64,000 nucleotides of DNA from Fidelibacterota bacterium (GTDB taxonomy: Bacteria; Pseudomonadota; Alphaproteobacteria; Rhodospirillales; Rhodospirillaceae): assembly GCA_947476275.1 (NCBI GenBank), contig CANJPQ010000015.1, positions 1-64,000 on the forward strand, written 5' to 3'. The first letter of the stretch is position 1. Every line of letters begins with the position of its first letter. The notes beneath the pieces were generated by a model that did no database searches, was not told the DNA's origin, and was given only the letters and a program-made list of their open reading frames with translations. Positions 35,664-46,433 of the stretch are shown here, in pieces. The position numbers and the translations under genes were made by a program.

Positions 35664-36611
35664 ATGGCTGACGTCGACGTCGTCATCGTCAACTACAAGT
35701 CCGCCGATCACACCGCGCGGTGCGTCGCCGCGGTGCATGCGGTCGCAGCCGCAGACGGATTCGACGCGCAAGCCATTGTCGTCAACAACGCCGACGCGCC
35801 CGCGCTGTTGGATGCAGCCGTTGCCGCATCCGGCGGCGCGCTCGTCCTGCACAATGCCGCCAACGCCGGTTTCGGCGCCGCTTGCAACCAGGGTGCCGCG
35901 CGCGGCACCGCGCCGTACATCCTTATCCTCAATCCGGATGCGACGCTTGAGCCCGGCGCCTTGCGCCGCTGCCGTGACTTTCTCGCCGATCCCGCCAACG
36001 CCGCGTTCGGCATCGTCGGGCCGGAGATCGTCGATTCCACCGGTATCGTCGTGCCGTCGTGCTCTGCCCTGCCGACGCCGCTGGATCTGCTGGTTCGCAC
36101 CGCCGGGCTGCACTTGATCCTGCCGACCTACGGCTATCCCTATCTATCGGCGGCGGATCACGCCCTCAGCCGCCCCGTCGGCCAGGTGATGGGGGCCGCG
36201 CTGATGATCCGGCGCGACCTGTTCGCGGCTCTGCAGGGCTTCGATGACGCCTTCTTCCTGTATTATGAGGATGTGGACCTGTGCGCCCGCGCCCAATCCA
36301 AAGGCCAGGGCAGCTATTACCTCAAGGAGGCGCGCGTGCGGCATGTCGGCGCCGGCTCAAGTTCACAAGCGTCGGGCATGGCGCTCGCCTTGCATATCGC
36401 CAGCCGCGGCATCTATGCACGTCGCCACTTCGGCCGTTTCTGGCAAGCCGTGATCCTGCTCGCCGCCGTGGCGATCGAACTTCCGGCCCGGCTGGTGCGA
36501 TGCTTCGCCAAGGGCCGCGACATCGGCATGGTGTTGGAAGCCTATCGTTTGCTCCTGCAAAGTGCGGCTTCCGGCACGACCATCGCCGCGCTCCACGCAC
36601 GGGCGCGCTAG
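35664..36611 (+). CDS. Glycosyltransferase family 2, WbbL/rhamnosyltransferase-like
   Basis: This 315-aa protein opens VDVVIVNYKSADHTARC, with the family hallmarks NAGFGAACNQGA and LNPDATLEPGAL, and an acceptor segment FLYYEDVDLCARAQSKG. These are typical of WbbL-type dTDP-rhamnosyltransferases. The C-terminal 60 residues include a hydrophobic stretch (AVILLAAVAIELPARLV) that probably tethers it to the membrane. The rfb operon nearby would supply dTDP-L-rhamnose. Confidence 0.9.
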   Translation: MADVDVVIVNYKSADHTARCVAAVHAVAAADGFDAQAIVVNNADAPALLDAAVAASGGALVLHNAANAGFGAACNQGAARGTAPYILILNPDATLEPGALRRCRDFLADPANAAFGIVGPEIVDSTGIVVPSCSALPTPLDLLVRTAGLHLILPTYGYPYLSAADHALSRPVGQVMGAALMIRRDLFAALQGFDDAFFLYYEDVDLCARAQSKGQGSYYLKEARVRHVGAGSSSQASGMALALHIASRGIYARRHFGRFWQAVILLAAVAIELPARLVRCFAKGRDIGMVLEAYRLLLQSAASGTTIAALHARAR

Positions 36612-37673
36612 ATGGTGCGGGTCCTCGCCTTGACCCGCTATGCACGCAAAGGCGCGAGCAGCCGCGTGCGCTTTCTCCAATACGTGCCCCATCTGGAACG
36701 GCTGGGCGATCGGGTCACCGTCCAATCGCTCCTGCCGGCGGCGTATCTGGATCGGCTCTACGCCGGCGGCGATCGCCAACTCAGCGTGGTGGCCAAGGCC
36801 TGCGCGGAACGGCTGGCCGCCCTGTTGCATCATCGCGACGCCGACGTGATCTGGCTGCAACGTGAGATCTTCCCCTATGCGCCGTTCTTCGCGGAAAGCC
36901 TGCTGGCATCTGGCCGCAAGCTGGTGATCGACTTCGACGATGCCCATCACCTCTACTACAAGGCCATCAAGGCCGGCTGGGCGCAGTCGCTCTATGGCGA
37001 CAAGATCGAGCGGTTGATGCGCCGGGCCGATACCGTCACCGTCGGCAACCGCACGCTTGCTGACTATGCGCAGGCGGTCGGCGCGCGAAACGTGCAACTC
37101 ATCCCCAGCGCCGTGGACACCACGCGCTTTACCACAGCACCCGCGCCTGAGCCCTTCACGGTCGGCTGGATCGGCACGCCCATGACGGCGGATGAAGCGA
37201 TGCCTCTCGTCCAAGCGCCGCTCACGCGTTTTCTGACGGAGACCGGCGCGCGCTGCGTGTTGGTGGGCGTGCGCCCCGACCAGTTCCCTGAGATACCGGC
37301 GGAGCGCATTCCGTGGAGCGAGGACAGCGAAGACGCGCTGCTCACCGGCATGTCCGTCGGCTTGTGTCCCCTGGCGGACACGGAATGGAACCGCGGCAAA
37401 AGCGGCTACAAGATCATCCAATACATGTCTGCCGGCCGCCCGTCCTTGGTCTCGCCCATCGGCATCGCCGCCGATCTCATCGCCGACGGCCTGACGGGCT
37501 TTCACTGCCGCACGCCCCATGACTGGTATCAAGGCTTGATGAAGCTCTATCGCGATGCGGACTTGCGCAACGGCTGCGGCGCGCGCGCGCAGGATATCGC
37601 CGCGACCACCTACGACACGGCCATCGCCGCGGAACAGATCCACACCATCTTCGCCGCGGTCTGTCGCTCATGA
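36612..37673 (+). CDS. Glycosyltransferase family 4/group 1
   Basis: This 353-aa GT-B fold protein opens VRVLALTRYARKGASSRVRF and has a conserved IDFDDAHHL segment, GNRTLADYA, PSAVDTTRF, and the donor-site region GKSGYKIIQYMSAGRPSLVSP, where the usual E-x7-E glutamate region is modified. It begins one base after the previous gene. It is a cytoplasmic glycan assembly enzyme with unknown acceptor and donor. Confidence 0.88.
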   Translation: MVRVLALTRYARKGASSRVRFLQYVPHLERLGDRVTVQSLLPAAYLDRLYAGGDRQLSVVAKACAERLAALLHHRDADVIWLQREIFPYAPFFAESLLASGRKLVIDFDDAHHLYYKAIKAGWAQSLYGDKIERLMRRADTVTVGNRTLADYAQAVGARNVQLIPSAVDTTRFTTAPAPEPFTVGWIGTPMTADEAMPLVQAPLTRFLTETGARCVLVGVRPDQFPEIPAERIPWSEDSEDALLTGMSVGLCPLADTEWNRGKSGYKIIQYMSAGRPSLVSPIGIAADLIADGLTGFHCRTPHDWYQGLMKLYRDADLRNGCGARAQDIAATTYDTAIAAEQIHTIFAAVCRS

Positions 37674-38863
37674 TCCGCTGGCTGCCCTTTGTGTTCGTGC
37701 CCCTCGTGGCCTGGGTCAAAGACGCCACAGTGGTGATTCTGGCGCTGGGCACCATCCTGGCGCTCGCGCAGCCCGACCTGCGCCGCGCGGCCTTGGCGCC
37801 GCCGCGCTTCGCGCCTGCGGTGATCGTGTTCGTCCTCTTCGCCGCCTGGACGCTCGCGTCCTTCGTCTGGGCGCCGGCGCTGCCGATGGTGAACTGGGCA
37901 AAGGCCTGCGCGACCATCGCCATGATCGCGCTGCTCATGCGCGGGATTGCGGCCCTGCCGGACCCGTCTCAGATCGTGCGGTGTCTTCTCGGCGCCTGGG
38001 CGGCGCTGTTCGTGCTGCTGGCGGTCGAACGCATCACCGGCGGCTATTTCCTGGGGCTCGTACGCGTGGGCGCCAGTCCCGAACGCAACTTCGACACCCT
38101 CTCACCCGGCTTGACGTTCCTCACCTGCCTGACATTCCCGGTCGCGCTAATGCTGTGGCGCAAGACCGGCCGCGCCTGGATGGCGATGGCTGTGGTGATC
38201 GCGTGCTTCGCCCTTGGCGTCACCTACCGCATGGACGCAGCTCCTATCGCCCTGGTCGCCGGTGCGATTGCGTTCGTCTGCGTGTGGATCGCCGGCCGCA
38301 TCGGCGTCGCGGCGGTCGCCGGGATGTTGGCGCTGGTCGCTGTCATGTGGGGCACGTTCTCCACCTTGGCCTGGGGCGACGATCTGCCGGTGTGGCTGTC
38401 CCAGCACTTCACCCGCAACTGGGGCCTGCGTGTCGAGATCTGGCATCGGGTGGACGAGCTGATCCACGCGCGCCCCGTGCTGGGTTACGGTTTCGATGCC
38501 GCGCGCGTCGTCGGCGAACCGAACGCCGTGGCGGTCGGTGTGTCGCGCGAGGTCAACTTCCTCCACCCCCACAACGGTCTGTTGCAGGTGTGGCTGGAGT
38601 TGGGCGCGGTCGGCGTCGTGCTGTTCCTGGCGTGGAGCGCGCTCGCGCTCCTCAGCCTCCAACGCCGCGCCACGGACCGCGTATCGCTGGCGACGACCCT
38701 CGCCACCGCGCTCGCCGTGTCGGTGTTCTGGGAGGTCAGCTTCGGGATTTGGTACGGCTGGTGGCTGGCAGCAATCGGACTGACGTTTATCGCCCTGCGG
38801 CTCGCGATACGCCCTAGCGTTCCGATAGCCCGAACAGATACTGCCCATAGTCGCTCTTCTTGA
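37670..38863 (+). CDS. O-antigen ligase/polymerase-like membrane protein
   Basis: This 397-aa protein has about ten hydrophobic segments and a large periplasmic loop containing the Wzy_C/WaaL-type pattern: [27 protein letters not shown], and [15 protein letters not shown], whose HPHNxxLQ is the O-antigen ligase signature. In an ABC-exporter system a polymerase is not needed, so it more likely ligates the finished glycan to lipid A-core. The 3' 50 bp overlap the convergent rfbA gene, so the two transcripts are partly complementary. Confidence 0.88.
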   Translation: MIRWLPFVFVPLVAWVKDATVVILALGTILALAQPDLRRAALAPPRFAPAVIVFVLFAAWTLASFVWAPALPMVNWAKACATIAMIALLMRGIAALPDPSQIVRCLLGAWAALFVLLAVERITGGYFLGLVRVGASPERNFDTLSPGLTFLTCLTFPVALMLWRKTGRAWMAMAVVIACFALGVTYRMDAAPIALVAGAIAFVCVWIAGRIGVAAVAGMLALVAVMWGTFSTLAWGDDLPVWLSQHFTRNWGLRVEIWHRVDELIHARPVLGYGFDAARVVGEPNAVAVGVSREVNFLHPHNGLLQVWLELGAVGVVLFLAWSALALLSLQRRATDRVSLATTLATALAVSVFWEVSFGIWYGWWLAAIGLTFIALRLAIRPSVPIARTDTAHSRSS

Positions 38864-39680
38864 GCGTCTCGGCGCGGGCCAGCAGTTGGTCTTTGGTGAT
38901 CCAGCCGGCCTCGAAGGCGATCTCTTCCGGCACGGCGATACGCTGGCTCTGCACTTTCTCGACCATCTGCACAAAACTCGACGCCGCCAGCAGGCTGTCG
39001 AACGTGCCGGTATCGAACCAGGCGAAGCCGCGCCCCAGCCGCTCGACGTTGAGATCGCCGCGTTCGAGATAGACCTTGTTGACGTCTGTGATCTCCAGCT
39101 CGCCGCGGGCGCTGGGTTTCAGATCCGCGGCGATCTTCACCACGTCGTTGTCGTAGAAATACAGCCCGATCACCGCCAGCTTCGACTTCGGCTGCTTCGG
39201 CTTCTCTTCGATCGACACCGGCTTGCCCGCGGCATTCAGCTCGACGATGCCGAACCGCTCCGGGTCGCGCACTTGATAACCGAAGATGGTCGCACCGGTC
39301 GTGCGCAATGCCGCGCCCTTCAGGGCTTCGGTCAGGCCCTGGCCGTGGAAGATATTGTCACCCAGCACCAGCGCGCACGCATCGTTGCCGATGAACGACT
39401 TGCCGATGATGAAAGCCTGGGCCAGCCCGTCGGGGCTCGGTTGCTGGGCGTAGCGCAGGTTCACGCCCCACTGGCTGCCGTCGCCGAGCAGGTGTTCGAA
39501 CCCGGCCGCATCCCGCGGTGTGGTGATGATCAGGATGTCGCGGATGCCCGCAAGCATCAGCGCGCTCAGCGGATAGAAGATCATCGGCTTGTCGTAGACC
39601 GGCAGCAGCTGCTTCGACAGGCCTTGGGTGATGGGATGCAGGCGCGTCCCCGAACCCCCCGCCAGAATGATCCCCTTCAT
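38814..39680 (-). CDS. rfbA: Glucose-1-phosphate thymidylyltransferase
   Basis: This 288-aa protein makes dTDP-glucose from dTTP and glucose-1-phosphate. It has the N-terminal pyrophosphorylase motif [20 protein letters not shown], and the product-site [13 protein letters not shown]. It is full length for RfbA/RmlA. It is the last gene of the rfbCBDA operon, 6 bp after rfbD. It overlaps the end of the O-antigen ligase-like gene tail to tail. Confidence 0.97.
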   Translation of the reverse strand: MKGIILAGGSGTRLHPITQGLSKQLLPVYDKPMIFYPLSALMLAGIRDILIITTPRDAAGFEHLLGDGSQWGVNLRYAQQPSPDGLAQAFIIGKSFIGNDACALVLGDNIFHGQGLTEALKGAALRTTGATIFGYQVRDPERFGIVELNAAGKPVSIEEKPKQPKSKLAVIGLYFYDNDVVKIAADLKPSARGELEITDVNKVYLERGDLNVERLGRGFAWFDTGTFDSLLAASSFVQMVEKVQSQRIAVPEEIAFEAGWITKDQLLARAETLKKSDYGQYLFGLSER

Positions 39681-39686
39681 CCGCGC

Positions 39687-40580
39687 TTATCCCTTCAACG
39701 TCACGGCCAAAGTCGCGGCCAGCATCTCTGCCAGGCCGTCTTGCCACGGCCGCATCTTCACGCCGTAAACCCGCGCCAGCTTAGCGCAGTCGAGTACGGA
39801 ATTGGCGGGGCGTTTCGCCGGTGTCGGATACGCCGCCGTCGCGATGGCCTCCACCGCCGGCTGCTTGCCGAGGTGCGGGGCCGCGTCGGCCACGATCTTG
39901 CGGGCGAAGCCGCACCAGGTGGTCTCGCCCGCGCCGACACAATGAAACGTGCCATGGCCATCCATCGGCGCGGTGCCGGCGAGAACACGCCGTGCGATGG
40001 CCATGATCGCCTCCGCCAGATCGCCGGCGAAGGTCGGGCAGCCGTGCTGATCGTCCACCACCCGCAAGGTGTCGCGCTCCCGCGCCAGCCGCAGCATGGT
40101 CTTCACGAAGTTATGGCCGTGGATGCCGTGCACCCATGCCGTGCGGACGATCACGTGATTCGGTACCGCGGCGCGCACGGCCGCTTCGCCGGCCAGCTTG
40201 CTTGCGCCATACACGCCCAGCGGCGCGGTCGCGTCGGTTTCCGTGTAGGCGCCGCGCTTGGTGCCGTCGAACACATAGTCGGTGGAGATGTGGATCAACG
40301 TCGCACCGACGGCCGCGCAAGCTTCGGCAAGATATGCAGGTCCGTCGCGGTTGATGGCGAACGCGGCCTCACGTTCGCTTTCCGCCTTATCGACTGCGGT
40401 ATACGCCCCGGCGTTGATCACAACCTTCGGCTTGGCGGCCGTCACCGCCGCCATCACCGCATCGCGGCTGCGGATGTCGAGATCGGCGCGGGTCAACGCG
40501 TTCAACGCGATGCCGTTCGCGCGCCGTGAAATCTCCCAGCCCACTTGGCCGTTTGCGCCGGTCAGGAGAGCGTCGCTCAC
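39687..40580 (-). CDS. rfbD: dTDP-4-dehydrorhamnose reductase
   Basis: This protein is 297 aa from a GTG at 40580, placed where homologs begin (SDALLTGANGQVGWEI) and 10 bp after the rfbB stop, with AAAGA upstream. It is an SDR fold with GANGQVG for NADPH, STDYVFDG, and the catalytic Y-x3-K in YGASKLAGE. It catalyses the last step to dTDP-L-rhamnose. Confidence 0.95.
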   Translation of the reverse strand: MSDALLTGANGQVGWEISRRANGIALNALTRADLDIRSRDAVMAAVTAAKPKVVINAGAYTAVDKAESEREAAFAINRDGPAYLAEACAAVGATLIHISTDYVFDGTKRGAYTETDATAPLGVYGASKLAGEAAVRAAVPNHVIVRTAWVHGIHGHNFVKTMLRLARERDTLRVVDDQHGCPTFAGDLAEAIMAIARRVLAGTAPMDGHGTFHCVGAGETTWCGFARKIVADAAPHLGKQPAVEAIATAAYPTPAKRPANSVLDCAKLARVYGVKMRPWQDGLAEMLAATLAVTLKG

Positions 40581-40590
40581 GCTATGTCTT

Positions 40591-41649
40591 TCACGCCGGC
40601 TTCTTGGCCGAAAGGCCCAGGCGCTCGCCGGCGTAGAGCGCGCGGCGATGTGTCCACCACGGCCGGTTGGCGAGATACCACTGCACCGTCTTGCGCAAGC
40701 CGGTCTCGAACGTCTCCCGCGGCGCCCAGCCCAACTCGGCCGCGATCTTGGTCGTATCCATGGCATAGCGCGCGTCATGGCCGGGGCGGTCGGTCACGAA
40801 GGTGATCAGGCCCGCCGTCGGCTTGGCCTGCGGGGCCAGTTCATCTACCAGCGCACAGATCGCGCGCACCACGTCGATGTTCTTGCGCTCCGCATCGCCG
40901 CCGATGTTGTAGACCTCGCCGACGCGCCCCTTGGTGGCCACCAGCCACAACGCCCGCGCATGGTCCTCCACATACAGCCAATCGCGCACATTCGCGCCGG
41001 TGCCGTAGACCGGCAGGGGCTTGCCCTCGAGTGCGTTGAGGATCACCAGCGGAATCAGCTTCTCCGGAAAGTGATACGGCCCGTAGTTGTTCGAGCAATT
41101 CGTAGTGACCACCGGCAGGCCATAGGTGTGATGCCACGCCCGCACCAGATGATCCGCGCTCGCCTTAGAGGCGGAGTAGGGGGAGTTCGGCGCATACGGC
41201 GTGGTCTCGGTGAACCTGCCCTCGTCGCCGAGGGAGCCAAACACTTCGTCCGTTGAAATATGATGGAACCGGAACGCAGCCTTCCGCTCCGCCGGCAGCG
41301 CCGACCAATACGCCCGCGCCGCATCCAGCATCGTATAGGTGCCGACCACGTTGGTGGTGATGAAGGCCGCGGGCCCGTCGATGGACCGGTCGACGTGGCT
41401 CTCCGCCGCCAGGTGCATGATCACGTCCGGCTGCTCGGCGCGCAGAAGGTCCGCCATCGCCGCCCCGTCGCAGATATTCGCCTTCACGAAGCGATAGCCG
41501 GGTTTGTCCGCCACCGGCGCGATCGTCTCCAGGTCGCCGGCGTAGGTCAGGGCATCGACGTTCACGACGCTCACGCCCAGTTCGCCCACCAGCAGCCGCA
41601 CCACCGCCGAGCCGATGAATCCCGCGCCGCCGGTCACGACAACTTTCAT
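40591..41649 (-). CDS. rfbB: dTDP-glucose 4,6-dehydratase
   Basis: This 352-aa extended SDR has the NAD motif [32 protein letters not shown], the catalytic [10 protein letters not shown] and [14 protein letters not shown]. It converts dTDP-glucose to dTDP-4-keto-6-deoxyglucose. The start codon overlaps the rfbC stop (TGATG), with an alternative GTG three bases upstream. Confidence 0.97.
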   Translation of the reverse strand: MKVVVTGGAGFIGSAVVRLLVGELGVSVVNVDALTYAGDLETIAPVADKPGYRFVKANICDGAAMADLLRAEQPDVIMHLAAESHVDRSIDGPAAFITTNVVGTYTMLDAARAYWSALPAERKAAFRFHHISTDEVFGSLGDEGRFTETTPYAPNSPYSASKASADHLVRAWHHTYGLPVVTTNCSNNYGPYHFPEKLIPLVILNALEGKPLPVYGTGANVRDWLYVEDHARALWLVATKGRVGEVYNIGGDAERKNIDVVRAICALVDELAPQAKPTAGLITFVTDRPGHDARYAMDTTKIAAELGWAPRETFETGLRKTVQWYLANRPWWTHRRALYAGERLGLSAKKPA

Positions 41650-42227
41650 CACGCGGACTCTTTGCCGTAGTGGAAATAGGCGGGCAGCTCGGCGAGCTTA
41701 GGCTGCACCTTATCTTTCGCCGATAGGATCGCGGCGCTGAAAGGGATGCCCCAGTCGATGCCCAACGCCGGATCGTTCCACAAAAGACCTTTGTCGTGCG
41801 CCGGCGCGTAAGGCGCGGACACCTTGTAGAGAAACTCTGTATTCGGTTCGAGGGTCGCGTACCCGTGGGCAAAGCCCTTCGGCACGAACAGCTGGTTCCA
41901 TTCTTCGGCCGACAGCCGCACCGCCACATGCTTGCCGAAGGTCGGTGAGCCGACGCGGATGTCCACCGCCACGTCCAGCACCGCACCGCGCGTCACGCGC
42001 ACCAGTTTGTCTTGTGCGAACGGCCCGGTCTGGAAATGCAGCCCGCGCACGGTCCCCACGTCCGCGGAAAAACTATGGTTGTCCTGCACGAAGTCCACGT
42101 CGATGCCGGCGGCAACGAAGTCCTGCTTCACATAGGTTTCGGAAAAGAACCCACGCGCATCGCCATGCTTCTTTGGGCGGACGAGCTTGACCTCCGGGAT
42201 GGCAAGGCTCTCGGTGACGACGGGCAT
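41649..42227 (-). CDS. rfbC: dTDP-4-dehydrorhamnose 3,5-epimerase
   Basis: This 192-aa cupin-fold epimerase has [29 protein letters not shown] with the catalytic His region, [12 protein letters not shown], and [13 protein letters not shown] precedes the ATG at 42227. It is first of the rfbCBDA operon. The 147 bp between it and the divergent NmrA-like gene hold its promoter, but no clear -35/-10 was seen. Confidence 0.96.
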   Translation of the reverse strand: MPVVTESLAIPEVKLVRPKKHGDARGFFSETYVKQDFVAAGIDVDFVQDNHSFSADVGTVRGLHFQTGPFAQDKLVRVTRGAVLDVAVDIRVGSPTFGKHVAVRLSAEEWNQLFVPKGFAHGYATLEPNTEFLYKVSAPYAPAHDKGLLWNDPALGIDWGIPFSAAILSAKDKVQPKLAELPAYFHYGKESA

Positions 42228-42374
42228 ACAAGACCTGGATCGAGGTTGAGCCCCAACCGACGGGGCGACAGGGCCTAGAACCGGCGGTTTACCCGATTTT
42301 ATGACCAGGGGGAACCTACCAAGCCCCTGGCGAATCAGGCTAGCGTTACCGCCTGCGATAGAGGAGGGGCCCAG

Positions 42375-43115
42375 ATGAAAACCTTGTACATCTTCACGCT
42401 CATGGTGGGTTTGTGCGCCGGCAACGCCTTTGCGGCGGACAAGGGCACGGTGTTGGTGGTGGGCGCCACCGGGCAGACCGGTCGGCCCCTGGTCCAGATC
42501 TTGAAGGCGCAAGGGTATGCCGTCCGCGCGATGGTGCGCGGCGAGACCACCGCCGCGGAACTCGGTGCCGACGCGGTCGTGAAAGGCGATGTCACCAAAC
42601 CGGAGACGCTTCCTCCGGCGGTGAAGGGGGCCACCTACGTCATCTCCGCCATCGGTGCCCGCGGGGCCGCGCCGGAAGACGTCGACTACCAAGGCAATAT
42701 CTCGCTCGCCGATGCCGCAAAGGCCGCGGGCGTGAAGCAGATGGTGCTGATGACCTCCATCGGCGCGGAGATCACGGATCCCAACGATCCTTCCGTGCGC
42801 CGCGGGCCGATGATGATCCTGAAAGGCAAAGCGGAAGCGCACCTGCGCGCCAGCGGCTTGCCCTACACGATCGTGCGCCCCGGTGCCCTGGCGAACTGCG
42901 ATGCCGGCAAGTCCGGCTTGAAACTCGACAAGCGCACGGCGGCTGAGAATAAAGCCGCTCCGGTTCCGCCGATCTGCCGCTCCGACGTGGCGGCGGTGAT
43001 GGCTGCGTCGCTCGGCAACAAGGATGCGGTCGGCAAGACCTTCTCGGCGACCAACGACCCCGCCGCCAAGCCCGACGCCTGGCGCACCGCGTTCGCCGCA
43101 CTCAAGAAAGACTAA
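42375..43115 (+). CDS. NmrA-like/atypical SDR protein with a signal peptide
   Basis: This 246-aa protein has a strong ribosome binding site (GGAGGGG) and a clear Sec signal peptide (MKTLYIFTLMVGLCAGNAFA). The mature part is an atypical short-chain dehydrogenase: GTVLVVGATGQTGRPLVQIL (NAD(P) motif), VVKGDVTKPETL, YVISAIGARG, VLMTSIGAEI and YTIVRPGAL. These domains normally work in the cytoplasm with NAD(P)H, which is not available in the periplasm, so export is odd. It may bind another nucleotide, or the N-terminal stretch may be an uncleaved anchor. It is monocistronic. Confidence 0.85.
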   Translation: MKTLYIFTLMVGLCAGNAFAADKGTVLVVGATGQTGRPLVQILKAQGYAVRAMVRGETTAAELGADAVVKGDVTKPETLPPAVKGATYVISAIGARGAAPEDVDYQGNISLADAAKAAGVKQMVLMTSIGAEITDPNDPSVRRGPMMILKGKAEAHLRASGLPYTIVRPGALANCDAGKSGLKLDKRTAAENKAAPVPPICRSDVAAVMAASLGNKDAVGKTFSATNDPAAKPDAWRTAFAALKKD

Positions 43116-43165
43116 GAAGCGACGGCCTTGTTTCAGGTGCGATAGCGCAGCCTTTCGCGCTCGCC

Positions 43166-44152
43166 TCAGAACGTGCGCGCGACTTCCGAGAGAATCTCGT
43201 ACGACGTCAACCGCGCGGCGTGATCGTAGATCATGCCCGTGGCCATGAACTCGTCCGCCTTCGTCTCCTTGGCGAACTGCGCAATGCCCTTGCGGATCGT
43301 CGCCGCATCCCCAACCATGGCATAGCGCAACATCCGCGACGCCTGCGCCTTCTCCGCCGGAGACCAGTAAGAGTCGATATCGTCGATCGGCGGCGACAAT
43401 TGGCCGCGCGTTCCGCGCAGCAGATTGGTGAAGCCTTGCTGCGCCGATGTGAACAGACGCTTAGCTTCCGCATCGGTTTCCGCGGCAACCACGTTCATGC
43501 CCACCATCACGTACGGCTTGTCGAGTTGCTCCGACGGGCGGAAATGGCCGCGATACACCTCAAGTGCCTGCATCAGCGCCTCGGGCGCGAAGTGCGACGC
43601 AAATGCGTAAGGCAGCCCCAGCATCCCGGCGAGCTGCGCGCCGAACAGGCTGGAGCCCAGAATCCAGATCGGCACATTGGTATTCGAACCCGGCACCGCG
43701 ACGACCAGCTGGTGCGGCACAGGTGTCCCCAGCAGCGCGCGCAACTCCATCACGTCTTGCGGGAAGTGCTCCGCGCTTCCCGGGTCGCGGCGCAACGCCC
43801 GCACGGTGGTCTGGTCCGTCCCCGGCGCCCGGCCGACGCCGAGATCGATGCGTCCCGGGTACAGACTTTCCAGCGTGCCGAACTGTTCGGCGATCACCAG
43901 GGGCGAATGATTCGGCAGCATGATTCCGCCGGAGCCGACGCGGATGGTCTTGGTGCCGCCCGCGATATGGCCGATCACCACCGATGTGGCGGCACTGGCG
44001 ATCCCCAGCATGTTGTGATGCTCCGCCAGCCAATAGCGGCGATAGCCCCAGCGCTCCGCATGCTGGGCCAGATCGAGGCTGTTGCGGAACGAATCCGCGG
44101 GCGTCGAACCCTTTGGAATGGGCGAGAGATCGAGAACGGAAAGTGCAAGCAC
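43166..44152 (-). CDS. LLM-class flavin-dependent oxidoreductase
   Basis: This protein is 328 aa from a GTG at 44152 (AGGAGCC upstream). It is a bacterial-luciferase-like TIM barrel: [37 protein letters not shown], and [17 protein letters not shown], typical of the group near YhbW/luciferase family monooxygenases. It uses FMNH2 or F420-like cofactor to oxidise a small molecule. It lies 13 bp downstream of an MFS drug-exporter gene on the same strand, a common pairing for detoxification. Confidence 0.93.
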   Translation of the reverse strand: MLALSVLDLSPIPKGSTPADSFRNSLDLAQHAERWGYRRYWLAEHHNMLGIASAATSVVIGHIAGGTKTIRVGSGGIMLPNHSPLVIAEQFGTLESLYPGRIDLGVGRAPGTDQTTVRALRRDPGSAEHFPQDVMELRALLGTPVPHQLVVAVPGSNTNVPIWILGSSLFGAQLAGMLGLPYAFASHFAPEALMQALEVYRGHFRPSEQLDKPYVMVGMNVVAAETDAEAKRLFTSAQQGFTNLLRGTRGQLSPPIDDIDSYWSPAEKAQASRMLRYAMVGDAATIRKGIAQFAKETKADEFMATGMIYDHAARLTSYEILSEVARTF

Positions 44153-44165
44153 GGGTTGCTGGCTC

Positions 44166-45407
44166 CTATGACGTAGGCGCGACGTCGGTCCTTGTCTTCA
44201 CCACATAGCGATTCGACAGCAGGCCCGCCACCCCGCAGGCCGCCATGCCGGCGGCCATGGGCAGGGCATATCCCTTGGGCAGCGCGCTTTGCAACGTGGC
44301 GGCAATTGCGCCGGTGACGAATTGGATCGTGCCCAGCAGGGCGGACGCCATGCCGGCGATCTGGCCGAAAGGCACCATCGCCATCACCATGGCGTTGGCG
44401 ATGATGAAGCCGACGCAGAAGGTGAAGCTCGCGATACAGACGACAAGGCCGATAAACCCGCCGAAGCCCGTCACCGCCTGCGCTACCATCACCAGGCCGG
44501 CGATCGCTTGGGCAAGGATCGCCACCCGCAGGATCTGCGCCGGCGGATAACGCCCGACGATGCGGCCGTTGATTTGCGCGCCGATGATGAGCATCAGGGC
44601 ATTGGCCCCGAACACAAAGCCGAACTGTTCCGCCGGCAGATGATAAACGCCGATGAACACAAACGGGCTTCCGGAAACATAGGTGAACATGCCCGCCAGC
44701 GGGAAGGCTGCACACAGGGCATAGCCGAGGAAGTGGCGGTCTTTCAGCAACAGGCCGTAGTTGCCGATGATGCGGCCGATGGCAAACGCCTGGGCGCGGT
44801 GCTCCACGGAGGCGAGCGCGCGCTTGGATTCCGGCAAACGGAAGTGAACCGCCGTCAGCAGCATCAGGGTGAAAACGCCGATGATGACAAAGATCGTCCG
44901 CCACCCGGAAACGAGCAGGACGTACCCGCCGAGCATCGGCGCCAGCAGCGGCCCCAGGCCGGTCACAAGCGCCAGCGCTGCGTAAACGCGCGCCGCTTCT
45001 ACCGGCGTGAAAAGATCGCGCACGATGGCGCGGCTCACCACGCCGCCGGAACACGCGCCCAACGCCTGCAGGAAGCGCAACGCGATCAGCGTATTCACAC
45101 TCGGCGCCAACGCGCAGCCGAACGACGCAATCGCAAACAGGCCCATGCCGACATACAACGGCGGCTTGCGGCCGAAGCGGTCGACCACCGGGCCGTAGAA
45201 CGATTGGCCCACGGCGAAGCCGAGGAAATAACTGGTCAGCGTCAGCTGGATCGGACCGTCGCCGACCCCGAACGCCTGGGCGATGCTCGGCAGCGCCGGC
45301 AGGTACATGTCGATGGACAGCGGCGCCATGATCGTCAGCGTCGACAGGATCAACACAAAGCTGGCCCGCAACGGGCGCGGCTTGGGGGCGGGAGCGCCGT
45401 CGGTCAT
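44166..45407 (-). CDS. Bcr/CflA-type MFS multidrug efflux transporter
   Basis: This 413-aa protein has 12 hydrophobic segments. The start at MTDGAPAP (45407) is by alignment; a GTG at 45449 would add 14 residues. The N-terminal MDMYLPALP-type motif ([17 protein letters not shown]) and the loop motif [16 protein letters not shown] (drug:H+ antiporter motif A) identify the Bcr/CflA group. It is the first gene of the operon with the LLM oxidoreductase. Confidence 0.92.
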   Translation of the reverse strand: MTDGAPAPKPRPLRASFVLILSTLTIMAPLSIDMYLPALPSIAQAFGVGDGPIQLTLTSYFLGFAVGQSFYGPVVDRFGRKPPLYVGMGLFAIASFGCALAPSVNTLIALRFLQALGACSGGVVSRAIVRDLFTPVEAARVYAALALVTGLGPLLAPMLGGYVLLVSGWRTIFVIIGVFTLMLLTAVHFRLPESKRALASVEHRAQAFAIGRIIGNYGLLLKDRHFLGYALCAAFPLAGMFTYVSGSPFVFIGVYHLPAEQFGFVFGANALMLIIGAQINGRIVGRYPPAQILRVAILAQAIAGLVMVAQAVTGFGGFIGLVVCIASFTFCVGFIIANAMVMAMVPFGQIAGMASALLGTIQFVTGAIAATLQSALPKGYALPMAAGMAACGVAGLLSNRYVVKTRTDVAPTS

Positions 45408-45621
45408 GATGGGCGTTTCATACGAGGCACGCCTACCCCGCGCAATCACTTATCTCGGAGAGGTGTCACTTTGTCATGGCAGATACGCGCGGAATGCGCA
45501 CGGTCACGCGCAGCCCGCCATTGGCGGCGTTCTCCGCCACCACCGGCCGCTGTTTTCAAACTTGAACCGCCAAACTTGATCCGCAGGGTGCGTTTCCAAC
45601 TCTCATGCCAAGGAGGCATTC

Positions 45622-45693
45622 ATGTTTCAATTTCGCAGTACCCTGTTCGTGACCGCGGCCGTTCTGCGTTGCGAATGGATGAGAGTGCGTTAG
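45622..45693 (+). CDS. 23-codon ORF with strong RBS, possibly a truncated secreted-protein gene
   Basis: AAGGAGG (45610-45616) precedes an ATG that opens MFQFRSTLFVTAAVLRCEW, which looks like the start of a signal peptide but ends at TAG after 23 residues. The stop overlaps the stop of the convergent gene at 45690-46433. The best reading is a gene whose body was lost by recombination at this point; a genuine small peptide is the alternative. Confidence 0.35.
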   Translation: MFQFRSTLFVTAAVLRCEWMRVR

Positions 45694-46433
45694 GCCGCAG
45701 ATGCGGTGTTGGCGATCAGCGCGAGATCGAGCGGCGTTTCGCCCGCCTCCACGTCTGCTATCTGCGCCTCGTCCGCCGGCGCCTCATCTGTCGGCGTCTT
45801 GACCACGAGCGCGTCGGTCAGCGCGGCGACGGCGAGTTTCATTCCCGTCGGCCCTGTGTCGGCACGCGGTTCTGGCATCTTCTTCCGCTTCTTGCTGCTC
45901 GCTTCGTGCGCTATTGCATAGTCGGACCACCACGATGGCGTGCCCATGCCCAGCGACTTGTACAGCTGGCGATGGGCCTTCACGCTCGGCAGCAGATGCT
46001 TCCATTGTTTGTTGCCGCCAAGCAGCACGCGGATGATCTTGCCGATCTCCTCGTCGGGTACCTTCTTACGCATAAGGATCGCGCCATAGCCCAAGCGACC
46101 GATCAGCGCGAAAATCACTTTGGAGATCGTACGGCCACGACGTCCGACCGTCTGGTCCGCGTGCAGCATGATCTCGTTCAGAAGCGCGCCGGCTTCCTTC
46201 TTCGTGAACAGATCGCTGACCTTGGTCGCCTCTAGCGCCACCAGGCCGGCGAAGAACCATGGGTCCGGCGTGGTGAGCAGCGGCATGCGCATGACGTAGT
46301 CCGAAACCTCCCGCCCACCGCGATCCACAGTGAAGCCGGAAACTTCAGCCAGATCGTTCAGGAACCACCGGGCTGCCGTCGCTACTGGAAGCGCACGCGA
46401 GCGGGGCTCTGTTGCCGCAACTGAATAATTCAC
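45690..46433 (-). CDS. Hypothetical protein
   Basis: This protein is 247 aa from a GTG at 46433 with no good ribosome binding site. The N-terminal two thirds (about 15-170) are helical, with conserved-looking basic segments (GRRGRTISKVIFALIGRLG, KVPDEEIGKIIRVLLGGNK). A Lys-rich stretch (SSKKRKKMPEP) and an acidic, Ala/Glu-rich tail of about 50 residues follow. There is no signal peptide and no clear membrane segment. I do not recognise the family. The base composition just upstream is AT-richer than the neighbourhood, and the gene sits between a truncated ORF and a gene-poor stretch, which suggests acquired DNA. Confidence 0.65.
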   Translation of the reverse strand: MNYSVAATEPRSRALPVATAARWFLNDLAEVSGFTVDRGGREVSDYVMRMPLLTTPDPWFFAGLVALEATKVSDLFTKKEAGALLNEIMLHADQTVGRRGRTISKVIFALIGRLGYGAILMRKKVPDEEIGKIIRVLLGGNKQWKHLLPSVKAHRQLYKSLGMGTPSWWSDYAIAHEASSKKRKKMPEPRADTGPTGMKLAVAALTDALVVKTPTDEAPADEAQIADVEAGETPLDLALIANTASAA

